Origin: Cryptomeria japonica | Lineage: Eukaryota; Streptophyta; Pinopsida; Cupressales; Cupressaceae | Assembly: GCF_030272615.1 (NCBI RefSeq) | Contig: NC_081407.1 | Coordinates: 97,013,897 to 97,077,896, forward strand | Length of the DNA stretch: 64,000 bases | Direction of reading: 5' to 3' | Shown here: positions 22,059 through 33,807 of the stretch, piece after piece | Numbering within the stretch: the first letter of the stretch is position 1 | Layout of the letters: each line of letters opens with the position of its first letter | Made by a program: the position numbers and the translations under genes | The notes under the pieces: model-generated | What the model was told of the DNA's origin: nothing | Seen by the model: only the letters and a program-made list of their open reading frames with translations | Databases searched by the model: none

Positions 22059-22844
22059 ATGGGATATTATCGGAAATTCATCAAGAACTTCACCCAAATT
22101 TCTTACCCTCTCGACAAGCTGACACGGAAGGGTGAGCCGTACGTATGGGAGACGGCACAAGGAGAAGCCTTCGAGGAACTTAAGACAAGGGTGTTGGTTG
22201 CACCTATCCTGGCCTACCCAAATTGGGATAGAGAATTCCACATACATGTGGATGCTTCTAATTATGCTATCGATGCCACACTAGCACAGGTGGAAGGACA
22301 TGGGTTAGATCACCCCATCTACTTCGCCAGTTGATTGTTATCAAAAGCAAAAAAGAATTATAGCACCAGAGAGAGGGAAGCTCTCGGGATGGTCTACGCG
22401 GTACAGAAATTCTGGCACTATCTACTGGCAACTCCATTTACATTCTATGTCGACCACCAAGCGTTAATGTACCTAGTGAATAAACCCATCATTCAAGGGA
22501 GGTTCAGTAGGTGGCTACTCCTACTCCAGGAATTTACCTTTACAATTATTGTATGCCCGAGAAAAAGCCATGTAATTGCAGATCAACTATCACGGATCAA
22601 GTCCGGAGAGCCGCCAAAAGGACTAAACGATGACTTTCCCGATGCTCATCTATTTCAGATAGCTGCACTACCGTCATGGTACAACAACATTGGGGAGTAC
22701 CTGTCGACTTCGTGGCTCCCGACGGACATGCTGTCAGGGGAGAGAAGAAAGTTGGTCCTCAAAAGTCAGACATTTCAGTTCATTAATGGGTTGCTCTATA
22801 AAATGGGACCGGATCAAGTTTTGAGGAGATGCATAATGGAGTAA
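22059..22844 (+). pseudogene. Element A RNase H
   Basis: The thumb end GYYRKFIKNFTQISYPLDKLTRKG leads into RNase H with all expected acidic residues: HIHVDASNYAIDATLAQ (Asp), REREALGMVYAVQKF (Glu), FYVDHQALMYL (Asp) and VIADQLSRI (Asp). One stop at 22332-22334 is in IYFAS[stop]LLSK. Element C has FASRLLSK, so this is CGA to TGA, a C-to-T change. The C-terminal part passes into the integrase N-terminal linker (FQFINGLLYKMGPDQVLRR). Confidence 0.88.
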
Positions 22845-23952
22845 GAGATCCCAAGAGTGCTGAGAGAGGCACACGAAGGACCCACGAACGGCCACATGGG
22901 ACTGGACACCACAGCTCGAAAGTTGTTGCTTGCAGGGTTATGGTGGCCCACACTATACAATGATGCTCGTGAATGGGTCGTAGGCTGTGACACCTGCCAG
23001 ACAGCAGGCAAACCACTTAAGAGACACATTATGCCCCTAAATCCCTCCCATGCGCAGGAATTGTTCAAGTGATGGGGATTGGATTTTATAGGGCCATTGA
23101 AGGTGACTCGTGTGCGGAGGTGTTGGTACATTGTGGTGGCAACAGAGTATCTGACTAAGTGGGCTGAAGCACGAGCACTACCGGACAATTCAACCTTGAG
23201 CACGACAAGGTTTATATATGAACAGATTATCACCTAGTATGGCATCCCGATCCAACTGATGAACGATAAAGGAGGCCGGTTAAACTCCTGACGACCGAGT
23301 TCAAAAAATTTCACTCCTTGTCGAGCCCTTACTACTCGAGAGCAAACAAGCAAGCAAAAGCTACGAATAAGATACTGGTCTCGGTCATGTACAAGTCATG
23401 TGGCATTGAACAGGAGGACTGGGAAGAAAGGCTTCCATCTGTACTTTGGGCCTACCGAACCACATATAAGATCACAACAGGCAAACAGCTTTCTAGCTGA
23501 TGTATGGCCAAGAAGCAATCGTACCCGTCGAGTTCATGGTACCTAGTTTGCGTATAGCCATTGAGAATCGGCTTAGTGATATGGAAAGCTTGCGGGAAAG
23601 GTTGTACGCATTGGGCAAGCTGGAACAACGAAGAATGATGGCTCAGTAGACCACAAAGGCAACCCAGCAACGTCGGAAAGTGTGGCATGATAAACACATT
23701 CGGCATATGAATTTCAGCCCAGGCCAATTGGTATTAAAGTATAATGACCAAAACGAAATAAAATCGGGTAAGTTCAAAGTCCGATGGCTCCATCCTTATG
23801 AAATTCAGGAAGTTGGGGAAAATGGAGCAATCAGGTTATCAACCTTGGATGGCCAGCCAATCCGAGAACCAGTGAATGGGTTGAAATTGAAGATATATCA
23901 CCAAAGGAGGCAACGGGACAACCCAGTTCGAACGAAGGCCGGACCAGACTAG
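22845..23952 (+). pseudogene. Element A integrase
   Basis: The zinc-binding HHCC is complete (REAHEGPTNGHMG ... VVGCDTCQ). The catalytic core has GLDFIGPL (first Asp) and LMNDKGG (second Asp). The third acidic residue is Lys: QAKATNKIL where the family reads QAEATN. The core continues SVLWAYRTTYK. The C-terminal domain is RKVWHDKHIRHMNFSPGQLVLKY and KSGKFKVRWLHPYEI, ending NGLKLKIYH. There is no chromodomain. Stops at 23071 and 23236 and frameshifts near 23290 and 23500 break it. Integrase would join element DNA to the chromosome. Confidence 0.88.
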
Positions 23953-24154
23953 ATGACTTGAAAAGGTAATAATTCAAAAACAAAAAGGGAGAACTCACTG
24001 TACGGAAATGAAAGCCCGTACAGCACCATACAGCAAAACAAAAGGAAGACCGTCAGAAGCAATAAAAAACTGTATGGCAATATAAAAACCGACAAAGGCA
24101 GCAAAAAAAAAATCGCACAAGGGAGATAGAAGGCAAGCAATCACAGAGTAAGCA
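23953..24154 (+). other. Element A inter-ORF spacer
   Basis: Purine- and A-rich sequence with repeated CTGTACGG / CCGTACAG motifs between the pol end and the nested solo LTR. No ORF. Confidence 0.6.
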
Positions 24155-25529
24155 TGAAATATCCTGGACTAGATTTTTGCCTCCCTTCTGATGTTTAAAT
24201 CAAATGTATCTTTGACCAACGAATGGAAGGATGTTTTGATGTTTTTTAATTTTTGAGGTTTTTGCTTGTTCAATGGATGATGCAAAATGATATTGAAATG
24301 CAAAGTACAAACTAATAATTGACTGAAACCAAAACTTAGAATTCTGATTTAATTTGCAGCAAATAATGAATCCAAAGAATGAACAAATTCTAGCATTCAA
24401 AGCCAAACTGGCATACCAGGTGTCCAGCACTAGCCTGGTAGGAGTGATTTTATTGCCTGAATGGATGAATTGGCCAATACAAGTGCTTCCTATTGCCACC
24501 AATGGCACCAATGAGTTTTATTTGCCTTAATAATAATTACCAAAAACAATTTTTGAAAGTACAGTGCAAACCCTTTGAGGTCACTAGGCAAGGTCCCCAA
24601 ATTCTGACAATTTTCCTCAATGAAATGTTCATTAGACCATATATGTGCCAATTCTTCTAAAAAACCCTTAGATTTGCTGAAGTTTATTATCAACAATGAA
24701 TTCTGAAACAAATTGTGAAACTAAAACCCTCCAGATTATTTATTTGAGCTCACAAGCATGAATGGGAGGTACGACCTTGTTGTAGATGGTACGGCTTGCA
24801 AAATCCAGTCACCAAATTGCAATTGAGGACCTCTAAACTGCCCAGATCTGCTATACAACTGTTGTGCTTGCTGTATTAAGCAAGAAACTTCATGATTTGG
24901 CCCTCTATTGACCTGAGTAGTGCTCTTTCCTTGGCGCCAATAAGCTACAAGTGGCTGGGGTATCGTCCAACCAACTCAAGATTGAGACTTTTCATTCCCA
25001 ATCAGAATACCAGTCGCTGTACCTGCTGTTGCAGACTGCTTCCAGGAAGATTCATTGAAAAATAAATAACAAAAAATGATGTAAATCATTTCCCGTACAT
25101 TTCCTTTATGCCTTCTAAACCCCACGTCCAAATTAGGGATTCAATATGCCATGATTCCAAAGGAATATTCTCTTTTGCTTGGGCGTACCTCATGAGGTTT
25201 TAATAATTATTAAAGTGGGGCCATTTTATTTTAAGTTGCAATTGACTAGTTAGGCGTGCAAGTTGGGGTCACTTTATGATTTCAAGTTAAACTTTATAAA
25301 CATCTTTTATAAAGTCACTTTTAATGTAATATTGCCACTTAAGTTAAAAGTAACTTTATAATAATGACATAAAGTAGCTCAAAATATAACACCCCAAAGC
25401 CAAAATTGGCTAAGTGTGAAGCCTTTTGCAACCAAAATCATCTCTTGTCCACTAAATTCACCTGCGGAGATGGCTAACAGATGAATCTCTGACTCTTGAG
25501 TGATCAGCTAGGAAAGCGGGGACATTACA
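24155..25529 (+). mobile_element. Solo LTR nested in element A
   Basis: 1375 bp, starting TGAAATATCC and ending GGGGACATTACA, with exact TSD AAGCA (24150-24154 and 25530-25534). No internal region. The 3' end matches the terminal GGGACATTACA shared by several other LTRs in this window. It separates element A pol from the extra 3' ORF. Confidence 0.88.
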
Positions 25530-25534
25530 AAGCA

Positions 25535-28092
25535 ATCGGAACCGTATGGAGAGCAAGTGGTAGACCGTACGGGAACGGGACAAGAGGAAGCCGTATGGAC
25601 GAGTGCGACCATCTAAGCAGAGGCGTACGAGGTGAAGATCATCGGGCCATATGATAAGGAGAGACCGTACAAGGTGAAGATCATCGGGCTATACCTTGGC
25701 CGTACGGGTGCACAGTCATACGAGGGTGTAGAGGAGTGGCGGAATTGGTAAGCAAACATTATAAGTATTGAGCTCGCACAACAACAAGAAGGTTAATGAA
25801 GTCGGGAAAAGCAAAACAGGACTGGCGGAAACGGTTGCAACAGTTACCGAGGAACCAATTATTGAAACAGGGGAATGTGTCAGAATCAAGAAATGCAACC
25901 ATGATGGACAAAGGGAAGATTGGTCGAACATTGCCATATGGGGTAAGAGTTGCAAGCAGGATGGATACAGGGAAGGCTGCGAAGGGAAAGAAAATGCAGT
26001 CCAAGGTGACAGTTGACGCCATCACATTCAAGGGATTGAGCGGCACCCCATGCAGAACATGGTGGTTGGAGATAGTGGATGACCCACCGATCAAAGAATC
26101 TCTTTGGCACGCAAGGGTACACTGGGCCATTCAGATGCCAATATTTTCCATTCAAGACTTCGAGAAACCCCTAAGAACCATGATTGCCACATATGATAGA
26201 AATAATCAAGAGTCTGTCCTTGATTACTAGCAGTGCACAATTATAGTTTCATTTTCAGCCGACACATTCACTCAGGTGCTCAACATTCTAGGAGAGGGCC
26301 GAAAGATTGATAAATCAGCCACAAAGATGACTGGCGAGCAGAAGCAAAACCTCCTACATTTGGTCTACCGAGGTAATTTGACACCTACCGAGTGAAAGAC
26401 GGTGAACGCACGCAAGGGACACAGTCTAAAGAAATCATTTATTGTACCAGGGGAGTGGCAGTGTTTGCTCGACGTCATGAAGAGTCGACCGACAGGGGTT
26501 AGCCGAGCTTCGGATACCACAGTGTCATTGCTCGCTTTGATGAATGGCTTACGCAACGGCACAGTGTACGATTGGGCGTCCATGCTATCAAAGCATATTC
26601 ATGAGTTTATGACATTACAACATAAAACCTTTTACATGCCCTATCATGCTATTGGGATTTTCTTGGATGTTGTACGGATGCAAGTGCCTCACGACAAGTA
26701 TGAGTTGCAACCACAGAGTAGTGTGGACCCTTCCTGACCGCCCATATTCTACTAGACACACTTGGACACTTTTACAAGCGGCGATGATGCTCAGTCCAGC
26801 AAGAAGCATAGGCGTCAAGTAGTTGCATTAGAGAGTGAGACGAAGACAATTGAGGACGACGACAACAGCAAAGAGGAGTTAGGGGATACTTCTTCGGGGG
26901 TTAGCAGAGGAAGTGATACGTTTCGTATGGTGAGCCAAGGGGAGGCGAGTAGTGAAACTGTGGGAAATGCATTGGACAAAGAGGAGGAAGCCAAGGGAAT
27001 TGCAAGAGTTGCACCATTAGGTGGTGTCACACCCTTGGGTGGACTTGTACCACACGTTGTCTTTGCTCCAGCCTTGCTACAGGTCGAGGGTGGATTGGCT
27101 CCACTTACTACTTTAGGTGTGACTGTTGGAGCCATACCTGTGTCAGGGTTTGGGCAGTCGCGGACACCACTCACCCTGAAATGGGGCAGCCAGCAAGCAC
27201 TCAAGAGATGCCCAAGGGGAAGGCAGTTGAGTCGGAGACCCCAGACGTGACCATGGATGCGTGGCTGAACTGCTATAAGGTGACTCCCATGGCACCCATT
27301 GGACCTTCGCCTCTTTCACCACAACAACAACAAGTGTTGCCACAACATGATATTATGGATTTGGACAAGGGGAGTACCCACAAGAGGGAGTTGGAGTTGG
27401 ACACTCCACATGACATGGATGTACTGGGAGGGGAGTCCACGGCTCCTAGGCACAATCAACAGGTAGTGTCTGAGACTCACGGTGAGTTGGGTGCTCTCGA
27501 GTAGTTTCTAGTGGATATGGAGGGGGGTGCAAAAAGGATGGTGGCCTCGATACAGGAACTGGTCCTTGGGATGACGGTTCAGGCAGTGGAGCACTTGCTC
27601 GCGTTGGCTACAGGGGGATGTGCTGAGGAGTTTGTGCAATTTTTTGACTCTAGGGGATGGCCTACTGTGGAGACGCCTGCCATGTTGGAAGAATGGAGGT
27701 GTATGGAGCCAGTTGGGGAGAGTAGGACACACTCCTTGCTCGGAAGTGTTGAGCAGGCATTCTGGGATGGGTACTATGAGCTCAAACGGGCCCAACATTC
27801 AGCAACAAGGGTTGAGGTTGAGCGGGTGGCAGCTATTACAGCTCGGGAGGAGTTAGCCACTCAGCTCCATATGGTAGAGGATGAACTAGTTCAACAGAGG
27901 GCTCGGATGATAGCCTTGGAAGAGCAGTTGGACCACGAGAAGGCTCAACGGGCAGCAGTGGAGATTCGCCTTACTGCAGCCTTGGAGGAGATAGATAAGA
28001 AGCACAAGGAGGTTATGGAGGCAGTAATTATGGTGAAGACCACCAGGGAAAGACAACTATTAGCCGAGAGGGATCTAGAACGACCGACTTGA
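25535..28092 (+). pseudogene. Element A extra 3' ORF (plant-transposon-like region plus coiled coil)
   Basis: Downstream of integrase, in the position of env, lie four open stretches (25796-26230, 26402-26737, 26762-27250, 27511-28092). Part 1 contains FKGLSGTPCRTWW and HWAIQMPIFSIQDFEKP. Part 2 reads VPGEWQCLLDVMKSRP then VSLLALMNGLRNGTVYDW, resembling the conserved core of the 'putative plant transposon protein' ORFs. Part 3 is a low-complexity Ser/Gly/Pro-rich linker. Part 4 is a long coiled coil (EELATQLHMVEDELVQQR, MIALEEQLDHEKAQ, RLTAALEEI). No signal peptide or membrane segment is visible, so env is unlikely. Function unknown. Element B retains the coiled coil. Confidence 0.7.
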
Positions 28093-28246
28093 CGGATCCA
28101 CCAATTAAGGGAGCAGCTAGCGGCATCTACCCCACCTGCGCCTTCCTCATCAGGGACACTCTCTCAGCCCCCAACTCCTTGGTTTATTTTGTATAGTTGT
28201 ATTCCCCATTCTGTTGTGTGTCGTCCAAAGACGATTTTCTTTTTTT

Positions 28247-28252
28247 GGGGGA
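28247..28252 (+). promoter_or_regulatory. Polypurine tract of element A
   Basis: A T-run followed by GGGGGA ahead of the 3' LTR (TTTTTTGGGGGATGA then TGTTG). The same arrangement is seen in element B. Confidence 0.75.
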
Positions 28253-28255
28253 TGA

Positions 28256-28528
28256 TGTTGTCGAGTTAATTAGTAGTTGTTAGTTGTTGTCGAGGGGTCG
28301 GCGATTAGCCGACGGTTGGCACTCGCAACAGATTGACACCCTTATATATGTCTATGTACTTATCTTCGAGTTATGTTATGTTAGACGAAAAATGTTGTTT
28401 TGGAGATACATTGTAATTCTGTGATCAATGAATATATCTGTGAGTTCTCTATACATTGTGCATATGTGTACTGTTACGTTTTACTTGCATTCTGTTATGT
28501 TCTGAACATGTACCCTACAAGGCAAACA
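28256..28528 (+). repeat. Element A 3' LTR
   Basis: 273 bp, TGTTGTCGAG...GCAAACA. It aligns throughout with 17503-17785, with scattered substitutions and one roughly 10-bp indel. Confidence 0.93.
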
Positions 28529-28533
28529 GTGGA

Positions 28534-29895
28534 AGTATAAACAAGGCTCATGAATTGTTTTTGCAAAATCTAGCATGAGGAAAGTGGTCGCATGGAATAC
28601 CATAGTTGCAAGAATACATAAAATGGACTTAGTGAAAGGGGCCCTAGAAACTTTCAAGCAAACAAAATGTGCAGGTATAAAGTCGATTCCACAATTTTTA
28701 CCGCCATCATCCCTACTAGTGCCAATGTGAAGGCAGTATTAACAAGTATGCAAGATTATTAGGCATAAGCAGGGCATGAACTATTTGACCGAGCGACTCC
28801 AAAAGATGAGATCTTATTCAACACAATAATTGCAAACTCTGCACAAATCCAATCATTTAGAAGTCTTTAAAAACTTTCAAGCAATTGCAATTTGCAGGCT
28901 CAAAGCCAATTCCGCAACATATGCCAACATCCTTACTCTCGCGCCAAGTTAAGAAGCTTCATAACAGGGAATAGACATCCATCAAAACATGATTGAAAGC
29001 AGATTTTTGTCCGATGGTGCAGTTACAAAGCCTTCCTAGACACACATGCAAAATCTAGAATCACAGACTAAGGCATATAAAATGTCTAACAAAATGTCTA
29101 AAGGAGATGTTGTTGCATGAGATGCTAAGTTGCAAGATCTGCACATAATAGAATTAATGATAAATCGGTTTTAGAGATCTCATGCAAAATGCGAAAACAT
29201 AAGAATGGCGCATGAACTGTTTAAAAATAGTACCTTGACAGAGATATCTAATGGCATGTTCGTGTTGTGAGATATGCACCAAACACATCGATTGAAAAAG
29301 CTTTAGAAACTGTCAAGCAAATGCAATTGTAACGTGTAAAGTCAGCATCACAACCTTCGCCCCCCTCCTCGCGCAGGCATACTAAAATGGGAGCTTTCGA
29401 GCAGATTATAAATGTGCATGTAAAACATGGAATCATTAACAAAGAACCCGAATTGTTCGACAGAATGCTCAAAGAGATATCATCTCAAGGAATGAGGTGC
29501 AATGATTGCAGGATATGGACAAAATCATCTTATTATTTAAAGGCTTTACAAACTTTTAAGCTAATGCAATTGGCAAGTGTAAAAACCAAAATCAATAACC
29601 ATTTCAAATACTATCCTTGTTGCATATGTAAGTTGCAGAAATTGTCTTGGCAAATGAAGGTGGCAAGGTATTTCCAGATGCAAGATGTTATTTAGCACTT
29701 AACTATTTGACAAGGGGCTTTAAAACTATGCACATATGCATGTAGCGTACAGCTATCCTATGCACGTGAAATGTAAAAGCACAAACAAGATGTGTTAATT
29801 GTTTAACATAATGCCTCAATGAAACGTTATTTCATTAAATGGAATGATTGCAAGGATATGCGCATAATGAATTTGTTGAAAATGCTTTAGAAACT
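28534..29895 (+). pseudogene. PPR pseudogene, block 3 of 4
   Basis: It continues block 2 across element A. Readable pieces include INKAHELF, KVVAWNTIVA, ALETFKQTKCAGIKS, then MGAFEQIINVHVKHG, PELFDRMLKEISSQGM and ALQTFKLMQLASVK. These are PPR units ('xALETFKQMQLAGVKPNS', 'MGALEQGxxIH', 'ELFDxMPxRDVVSWNAM'). Each is in a different frame, and typical PPR residues are lost at many sites. The longest open piece is 29387-29695 (102 codons). The block ends in ALETxx at the AAACT TSD of element B, and 35535 continues the same unit. Confidence 0.8.
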
Positions 29896-30167
29896 TGTTG
29901 GCGGCAATATTGTACATGAAAATAAAACTAGTTAATTAAGTTGTAATTGTCTTAGTTAGTTGGCAACCGAGGGGTGGCAGTTGCGGTGCGACGGTTGGCG
30001 CTCACACCCCCTCGGTATCTTTATATACTTCCGAATGTAACTTGTGAGAGACAACAATTAGGAATGGACTAACATCTCTTATATTTGACCTGATATATAT
30101 GGCGTTATTATTCTGCATTATGTGCTTTATCTGTGTACTTTAAGTTATTCACCCGAGAGGGTAAACA
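29896..30167 (+). repeat. Element B 5' LTR
   Basis: 272 bp. TATA-like CTTTATATACTT is at about 30020 and a GGTAAACA end joins the primer-binding site. It is very similar to 35259-35529. Confidence 0.93.
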
Positions 30168-30168
30168 T

Positions 30169-30183
30169 TTGGCGCCGCTGCCT
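30169..30183 (+). promoter_or_regulatory. Primer-binding site of element B (tRNA-Asp type)
   Basis: TTGGCGCCGCTGCCT follows the LTR and matches TGGCGCCGTTGCC, the complement of the 3' end of plant tRNA-Asp, with one mismatch in that core. Confidence 0.8.
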
Positions 30184-30226
30184 AGACGTACTCGGGAACG
30201 GAAGACATGGATGGTGCACGAACACG

Positions 30227-31970
30227 ATGGGCCTACCCGTTGGTGAGATAAACCCAGAGGCCGACAACGCGCAAACCGAGCTCTACAACGGAGAAGACAC
30301 TGCGACGAGGGAATTTTCAATTCTGCTCCAGGTAGCCATCGAGACATGCGTCCGACGAGAGGCCACGGAAGCGGAAATCCGACCAAGTGTCGTGTGGACA
30401 ACGCTGGAGGTTAGCCCGGCAATAAATCGGTTGATGAACCATCTTCCCCAATTGCTTGCACAGGCATCGCTGGCACAACAAACTCGCCTGGAGGAGATTG
30501 CCCAGGAAGAGCGACGCCAATAGATTCTTCAACAGTACGAAGATAGCAGCCGACGGGAAGCGGAACAGGATAACGCCAGGCCAGGAAGGAATTGAACCTT
30601 CAACCTTCTATATTCAAATAAAAGTGTCATTGACACGAGTTGTATCTGACGAAATGAATTAATAAAGATGTGTTTTGGTTTATGTATTGTGAATTATGGA
30701 AATGTACGGCAATTAATGCCCAACCTATTGAATAAAGATAGAAATAAAAAAGCAGAAACGGACGAGTGGGAGGCCATGCAGAGGGCTGTGATTCTAGAAC
30801 AGCAAGCAGAACGTAGACGAAGGCTGAGGCAACTTGCCGAAGGACGACCTGCCGAAGGGTGGCCCGAAGGGAACCAAGGAGGTGTCACAGAGGGTGCAGA
30901 AGCCGAGGGAAATTTCTACGCGTCACCAGAACACCGTAGGGTGCGGAGCCACGAAGAGTTTATGGAGGAAACAAGGTTACGGCGGAATCTAGTCGAGGAG
31001 ACTCGAGATCAGTTTAGAAACTTATCCCTTACACCACGAAGTGAGGATCACCAAAGGGAGCCAGGAGTGGGCGTGGGGGAGAACGGAGGGGAGGACAACC
31101 GTACGGTTGCAGGTGTCACACACAACAGGCAAAGCACTGTACCTCCAATCACCCACACAGGACACACCACCGGCGCCGGAGGGAGCGATGCACAAACGCA
31201 GCCACAGCCACCTTCAGGAAGACGACCCCCATCGATGGCGGGCAAACAGAAGTTGCCTAAATTCAATGGAGATGGCAACGATGACCCCGTACGGCACTGT
31301 CGTACATGTGAGACAATTTGATCAGCCAACGGGGTAGTTGACAAAGCGGATTGGGTGGTGCAGTTCCTTGCCACCCTGAGAGGAGTAGCCATTGATTGGT
31401 ACTCTGATGTGGATAAAACAAAGGTGGGAACATGGGATGACTTACAGAAAGCTTTGAGAAGGAGTTTCGACTCCTTCGGGATGATAATGAGATCGTGGTA
31501 GAGATATTAAGCACAAAGCAGGGAAAGCACGAAACAGTGCGAACATACAGCCGACAGTTAAAAGTTACTGGGGAAGATGGAGAACCAGCCGGCTGACGGA
31601 CTAAAGAAAAGATGGTTCGTGGAAGGGTTGCGGTCATCCCTGAGGAGAAAGATGAAAATTGTACCACCCACCTCATACGATGACGCGTACAACCGCGCAA
31701 TGGATTTGGAAAGTGAAGGCAAAACATCGCGGAAGAAAAAGGACAAGTCCTCTGCAAAAGTGGAGTCCTCGAGAGAAAGCAGCAGTGATGAATCATCAAG
31801 TAAGAAGGTGCAAGCTCTTCAAAAGGATATGCACCGTATGTTGAAGGAATTTAAGAACATGAAAGGAAGCACGAGCAAAAACGAAGACGTGTGGTGCACT
31901 GATTGTAAGGAAGAAGGCCACACAAAAGCCCCTGCCCAAAGAAGGCCTTTTGTGAGATTTGCCAAGTGAT
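30227..31970 (+). pseudogene. Element B gag
   Basis: It probably starts at ATG 30227 (MGLPVGEINPEADNAQ). It runs through REFSILLQVAIETCVRRE and LEEIAQEERRQ, stops at 30521 (TAG where Gln is likely), then resumes after an AT-rich insert (about 30590-30750) with EWEAMQRAVILEQQAERRRR. A long polar, Glu/Arg/Gly-rich region follows, then the capsid-like core KLPKFNGDGNDDP, ADWVVQFLATLRGVAIDWY, LQKALRRSF, then QPADGLKKRWFVEGLRSSLR and AYNRAMDLESEGKTS. A CCHC knuckle (CTDCKEEGHTK...) is at 31890. Element C carries the same capsid text. Broken by stops at 31319 and shifts near 31470 and 31560. Confidence 0.82.
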
Positions 31971-32560
31971 GGGACACTCCATCAAGGAATGCCCATACAA
32001 CATGAAAACCCGAAGTACGCAAATGAGCCAAGTGTTGTTCACTGAGCAGGCCACAACATCCGCACCAGCGGGTACGGCCCAGCAAACCAACACAACAGCA
32101 TCATCTGGAGGTTACCGGGACAACAGATGCGGCGGCGGAAGGAATAACAACAATAACAATAACGGAAGCCGTATCCAGTATGACGCCAAGGGTCGGCCAA
32201 TGATCCAATGTAGGGCCTGTAATTAGTGGGGGCACTTCGCCCGTGATTGCATGAAGGAAGCCACCCCTCAGCACCTCTACCGATGGTGTGGGCCAGGCGA
32301 CCATGAGGACGCAAATTGCCCAAAGGCAGGGGTTAATCTCCTCAACATTGAGAAGGCTGAGAAGACTAGTGAGAAAGAAGTACTGGCGATCACCCACGCT
32401 CAGACAAAAAAGGCCACTTATCCCGACCCCCGTACGGAGGAGAGATTACGGGAGGCAAAGGCCAATATTGAACGTGAGATGACATCCGAACGACGGAACG
32501 ACGAGGTGATGAGTACATCATCCCGTACCGAAGCTGAAAATAACATCATTGGGCAAGTAC
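31971..32560 (+). pseudogene. Element B gag C-terminal zinc-knuckle region
   Basis: HSIKECPYNMKTRSTQMSQV leads to an Asn-rich stretch (NNNNNNNGSRIQYDAKGRPM), then two knuckles: CRACN[stop]WGHFARDC and YRWCGPGDHEDANC (first Cys replaced by Tyr). It continues to EKEVLAITHAQTKKATYPDP and REMTSERR. The stop after CRACN is TAG within an otherwise open frame. The Asn run comes from an AAC/AAT microsatellite at 32146-32163. Confidence 0.8.
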
Positions 32561-33275
32561 TGCAGATGGAAGTACCTATAAGGGTAAAGGACCTTCTAGA
32601 AACAATGCCACAGTTAAGAACCGCCATTTTTAGTTCCATACAAACCACTGCGCAGGCACCTTTGCATGCCACACGGGCGGAAGTTCCGGTCAACCCCTCA
32701 GCTGACACAATGTTGTTGGCCTTACATAGTGGTTAGCATCCTGCTGTAGTAGAGATGGGAATTCTCGGGGCTATCCTCAAAGACACCATCGTGGACAGAG
32801 GTTCGAGGGTGAATGTACTACCAGAGGATACGTGGAAGAAGCTGGGGAAGCCAACACTATGGCCACCCACTTCAACTTGGTAGGTGCAGACCAGCACGAC
32901 ATCAAGCCACTCCGCACCCTGATGGCCCAACCAATCACCATCGGCACGCAACCCTTCATACTAGATTTTGTGGTAATCCCACTCAAGAAGAAGGGGTACG
33001 ACACCATCTTAAGCAGAGGGTGGCTGGTTACAGCAAAGGTGAACCACGACTGGAAAAAGAGCACCCTTTCTATGGAGAAAGGGGGGCGGAAGTACACCAT
33101 TGATCTGAGGACCCAAGTTGTCGGCGAGGAACTAGCATCATCTTCGGAATCGGAGGGTGAAGGAAAAGGCGACCTGAGGGACGAAGGACGGGGCTGCAAG
33201 GAGCCCAACGACAAAGGGATTCTCAAACTAGGAGAGTGCTCCGAGGATGAGACAGGGTCATTGAACGGGCTCTGA
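32561..33275 (+). pseudogene. Element B aspartic protease
   Basis: The frame starts near 32251 with MLLALHSG, a stop and HPAVVEMG, then TIVDRGSRVNVLPEDTWKKLG. The DGG active site has become DRG, so it should be inactive. A frameshift near 32860 moves to the frame of 32832-33275: LVGADQHDIKPLRTLMAQ, LDFVVIPLKKKGYDTILSRGWLVT and the acidic tail ELASSSESEGEG. It aligns with elements A and C along its length. Confidence 0.85.
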
Positions 33276-33807
33276 CTGGCAGATGGAGGATTACGAAATG
33301 TTCCAGAGCTACAAGCTTGAAGTAGAGGAACCAGAGCAAGTAACAGAGGAGGTGTACCAACCAGAATACATAGAATATTGGAAGGGAGACGCCCGAAACC
33401 TCGGTGACGTAGATAATCCCAAGATCATTTGTGTCGGCAACAATTGGAACCCTGTGTGGAAGGCCGCAGCCTTCAAAATCTTTATTATTCTTCTTCTACT
33501 TATGTACGGGAAGGAGACTGTGGTCCCTGTAGAATTTGTGGTTCCAAGTCTTCGGATGGCCACTGAAAATAGACTTGCCATCAATGGGTCCAAATTGAAA
33601 CCCTACCACAAGAAGCGCGCAGGGGACCCGAGAGGCCGAAAGGACACCCAAGAGTTCGAAGAGGAACCCGATAGAATGGAAGGGGACCTGAGAGGCCGAG
33701 CAGGCGACTCGAGAGGCACGGGACCAAAGCGGGAGACTCTCGAGCGAGGCAAACCGAGAAAGGGCGATCCCAGAGGCACGAAACCCGAGCCAAATCTAGA
33801 CACCTAG
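33276..33807 (+). pseudogene. Element B deletion junction: pre-RT linker fused to integrase tail
   Basis: MEDYEMFQSYKLEVEEPEQ and WNPVWKAAAFKIF match the linker before RT in A. The next residues, LMYGKETVVPVEFVVPSLRMATENRL, match the part of A integrase after the catalytic core (23500-23570). INGSKLKPYHKKR then matches the integrase C-terminal end. So two deletions removed RT, RNase H, integrase core and part of the C-terminal domain. The remaining 60 codons are Arg/Gly/Glu repeats (GDPRGRKD, GDLRGRAGDSRG) not seen in A. Confidence 0.85.

Larger units (their letters stand above)
17503..28528 (+). mobile_element. Tat-like Ty3/gypsy element A, full length
   Basis: An 11.0-kb element with short LTRs (17503-17785 and 28256-28528) starting TGTTGTCG and ending AAACA. 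The TSD GTGGA is exact (17498-17502 and 28529-28533). A primer-binding site resembling the complement of tRNA-Asp follows the 5' LTR, and a G-rich polypurine tract precedes the 3' LTR. The order is gag (5' half lost), protease with a DGG active site, RT, RNase H, integrase without chromodomain, then an extra 3' ORF with a coiled coil. The DGG protease, tRNA-Asp-type primer and missing chromodomain point to the Tat/Athila side of gypsy. A 1375-bp solo LTR and a 1.15-kb LTR-like segment are nested inside. Confidence 0.93.

Noticed and set aside
24200-24711. Minus-strand ORFs of 103 and 73 codons
   Set aside because: Inside a solo LTR with defined TSD; no motif.
25728-25760. GAGTGGCGGAATTGGTAAGC resembling the 5' part of tRNA-Leu
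   Set aside because: No anticodon arm, T-arm or acceptor pairing follows; only a D-arm-like word.
25535-28092. Env gene in element A
   Set aside because: Position fits, but no signal peptide, transmembrane segment or cleavage site is visible, and coiled coil plus low-complexity linker do not suggest a glycoprotein.
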